Below, piece after piece: positions 5,320 to 6,844 of a DNA stretch of 6,844 nt. Location of the stretch: contig JACREW010000202.1 of assembly GCA_016212685.1 (NCBI GenBank), positions 1 to 6,844 of the forward strand, in the 5' to 3' direction. Within the stretch, counting starts at the first letter, position 1; each line of letters begins with the position of its first letter. This stretch comes from Nitrospirota bacterium. GTDB lineage: Bacteria; Nitrospirota; Thermodesulfovibrionia; Thermodesulfovibrionales; Dissulfurispiraceae. The notes below the pieces were generated by a model that saw nothing but the letters and a program-made list of their open reading frames with translations, did not search any database and was not told where the DNA came from. A program made the translations under genes and the position numbers.

Positions 5320-6183
5320 ATGCTTTATATACTTACTGCTATTTTCCTCTGGAGTTCTCTAGGCATTGTCATAAAGCTTTCAGGGGTATCTGTTCACGTG
5401 CTGATGTTTTTTTCCTGCATTATATCCGTATTGCTGGCCGGTTCTGTCCTTTCGAAAAGAGAATTCAGAAGAGAAATGCCGAAGGGGAAAAACATTGCGC
5501 ATTTTTTAGCCCTCGGGCTTGTTAGTCTTATTAATACTTTTTCGTTTTTTTATGCGTATAAATACACATCCATTGCCAATGCTGTATTGACGCATTATAC
5601 CGCCCCCGTCATAGTCGCTTTTCTTGCGCCTGTTTTTTTAAGGGAGCGTTTGACGATGAAGATATTGCTCGCCGTCGCCGTCGCTACCGCAGGCTTATGG
5701 GTTATGCTCGGCGTTTCAGCAGGCGAACTTTTCAGGCTTGCAGTTGCCGGCGATAGAAGCACAGGAGGCATCCTTGCAGGACTTTTTTCAGGGTTTGCCT
5801 ATGCCTTGCTTATAATCCTGATACGGATATTGGCAAAGGACTTCAATCCGCTTATCCTGGCATTTTTTCAGAATCTCATAATTGCCGCAGTCTTAGCGCC
5901 GTTCGTTTTTTCTACTCCCCGGCTCCTCGACTCTTTAACCTCTGCATGGTGGGCGTTCGCCGTAATGGGAGTAGTTCACTCCACCATAGCTCCTGTTCTT
6001 TATTTCAGGGGAATGAGGGATGTTACCGCCAACAGGACAGCGATATTAGGCTATTTGGAACCTGTCTGCGCGATTTTCTTAGGCGCGCTGTTTTTTAACG
6101 AAACAGTGGATTATAAGACCATAATCGGCGGCGTTATGATACTGTTTTCAGGTTATCTCACGATAACAGGCAATAGGCCATAG
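5320..6183 (+). CDS. EamA/DMT-family transporter (10 membrane segments)
   Basis: This is an inner-membrane carrier of the drug/metabolite transporter superfamily. Members move amino acids, nucleosides, metabolites or drugs, and the substrate cannot be told from sequence. From the ATG at 5320 it has 287 residues, normal for the family. It has ten hydrophobic segments near 1-20, 25-43, 60-80, 85-107, 113-131, 148-170, 177-197, 208-228, 238-258 and 264-283. These form two EamA repeats. The first ends with THYTAPVIVAFLAPVFLRERLT (split over 91-112) and the second carries the matching ILGYLEPVCAIFLGALFF (242-259) followed by NETV. The frame is open back to 5122, but the extra residues would come from sequence antisense to the HD-GYP gene, so I rejected them. 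The final GNRP and the stop lie in the left arm of an inverted repeat shared with the convergent ABC permease gene. Confidence 0.9.
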   Translation: MLYILTAIFLWSSLGIVIKLSGVSVHVLMFFSCIISVLLAGSVLSKREFRREMPKGKNIAHFLALGLVSLINTFSFFYAYKYTSIANAVLTHYTAPVIVAFLAPVFLRERLTMKILLAVAVATAGLWVMLGVSAGELFRLAVAGDRSTGGILAGLFSGFAYALLIILIRILAKDFNPLILAFFQNLIIAAVLAPFVFSTPRLLDSLTSAWWAFAVMGVVHSTIAPVLYFRGMRDVTANRTAILGYLEPVCAIFLGALFFNETVDYKTIIGGVMILFSGYLTITGNRP

Positions 6184-6260
6184 GCGAGAGGCCATAGGAT
6201 TATGGACCCTTTTATAATAAAAATCTGTTTCCTATAGCCCTTTGCCTATAGCCTATTGCC
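6169..6260. repeat. 30 bp imperfect inverted repeat between convergent genes, containing both stop codons
   Basis: Arm 6169-6198 and the reverse complement of 6231-6260 both begin GGCAATAGGC and agree at about 25 of 30 positions. They are separated by a 32 bp AT-rich spacer. The left arm also contains a direct repeat, AGGCCATAGG at 6175-6184 and 6189-6198. The TAG of the EamA gene (6181-6183) lies in the left arm, and the TAG of the minus-strand permease (6253-6255) lies in the right arm. A long hairpin here could serve as a bidirectional terminator or RNA-stabilising structure. The sequence style (GCCTATAGCC / GGCTATAGG) suggests a dispersed repeat. Confidence 0.8.
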
Positions 6261-6844
6261 TTATTATATCCACCGGCTGAATCATAGTAGCCTTCTTTGA
6301 GGGATATATGCCTGCCAATATGCCTACCGTTACCGACGCCGCAAAAGATAATAAAAGGCCGGTCAGCGAAATCGTGAATGGAATATCCGATGTAATAAAG
6401 ATAACTGCGCTTGCTATAAAACCTATGATTACCCCTACCAACCCGCCGCCGAAGGATATAAAGGATGATTCCATCAGGAACTGAAGTATTATGTCTCTTT
6501 TCCTCGATCCTATCGCGCGCCTGATACCTATTTCAACGCGCCTTTCATTGACGATCAGTATCATTATCGAAAGGATGCCGAGCCCTCCGATCAGAAATGA
6601 AATCGCTGCCGATATCCTGCCCAAAACAGTTATCATAGAGGTCGCCTGAGCTTTCAATGCCATCACGTCCTTCAGGTCTATAACCGTGAAATCATCCTTT
6701 TGGCCGGATTTGATCTTATGCCTTTTCCTTAAAATATTTTCTATTTCGATTTTTGCTTCGCCGATCGATTTGTCGTTTATGACCTGGACATGTATGCTGT
6801 TCACGAAGTCTTTATTCACGAACCTCCTCAGGTAAGTATTCAGA
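6253..6844 (-). CDS. MacB/FtsX-type ABC transporter permease, C-terminal part (5' end outside window)
   Basis: This is the C-terminal part of an inner-membrane permease of the MacB/FtsX class, which couples to a LolD-like ATPase. Such systems move lipoproteins, peptides or antibiotics, or use mechanotransmission to work on periplasmic partners. The visible part starts with a piece of the periplasmic domain (NTYLRRFVNKDFVNSIHVQV...), then a helical linker. The FtsX domain follows with three membrane segments. Between the first two is the typical cytoplasmic loop VNERRVEIGIRRAIGSRKRDIILQF, given here from positions 6565 to 6479. The end is GIYPSKKATMIQPVDIIRQ, where MacB proteins read YPA-KAA-L-P-ALR. 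The frame stays open to the window edge. The GTG at 6817-6819 is therefore internal, even though an AGGAGG happens to precede it. The last codons and stop lie in the inverted repeat shared with the EamA gene. Confidence 0.9.
   Translation of the reverse strand, partial: LNTYLRRFVNKDFVNSIHVQVINDKSIGEAKIEIENILRKRHKIKSGQKDDFTVIDLKDVMALKAQATSMITVLGRISAAISFLIGGLGILSIMILIVNERRVEIGIRRAIGSRKRDIILQFLMESSFISFGGGLVGVIIGFIASAVIFITSDIPFTISLTGLLLSFAASVTVGILAGIYPSKKATMIQPVDIIRQ

Noticed and set aside
6253..6819. Permease as a complete 188-residue protein starting at the GTG at 6819, preceded by AGGAGG
   Set aside because: The upstream frame stays open to the window edge and encodes residues that fit the MacB periplasmic domain; the AGGAGG is two Arg codons. 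The gene is partial.

Overview
This is a bacterial chromosomal window with moderate GC, dense genes, ATGA start/stop overlaps and short intergenic gaps. The mix of housekeeping genes (purN, rsmD, coaD, rarA), an HD-GYP regulator, a DUF2301-like membrane protein and many palindromic repeats suggests a free-living Gram-negative-type bacterium. The protein style and the C-run/G-run repeat resemble Nitrospirota or the former Deltaproteobacteria, but this is an impression, not a result. No rRNA, tRNA or CRISPR array was seen.

Layout from left to right. Bases 1-116 look like the right end of an ISL3-type insertion sequence: the last 24 codons of a transposase, then about 40 bp ending in a typical IS tip. 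The element appears to interrupt a VapC-like PIN-domain toxin gene, of which only the C-terminal half remains (to 308). That remnant overlaps the GTG start of purN (301-966). A palindromic element of about 137 bp (950-1086) supplies the last codons and the stop of purN. Next on the plus strand are a polytopic membrane protein (1122-1721), rsmD (1787-2386) and coaD (2383-2880). The last two overlap by ATGA, and rsmD carries a palindromic repeat inserted in frame near its 3' end.

On the minus strand, an HD-GYP protein (5217-4138) and rarA (4141-2894) form a two-gene operon with an ATGA overlap; rarA converges on coaD with a 13 bp gap. An EamA-family transporter (5320-6183, plus) diverges from the HD-GYP gene. 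It converges on a MacB/FtsX-type ABC permease (minus) that runs off the right edge. A 30 bp imperfect inverted repeat (6169-6198 / 6231-6260) lies between these two and contains both of their stop codons.

The genes do not form one pathway: purN serves purine synthesis, rsmD ribosome modification, coaD coenzyme A synthesis, and rarA replication-fork maintenance. I see no clear new multi-gene system. The most unusual feature is structural: three different palindromic elements sit inside or at the ends of coding sequences and add codons or stops to them, and an IS has broken a toxin gene next to purN.
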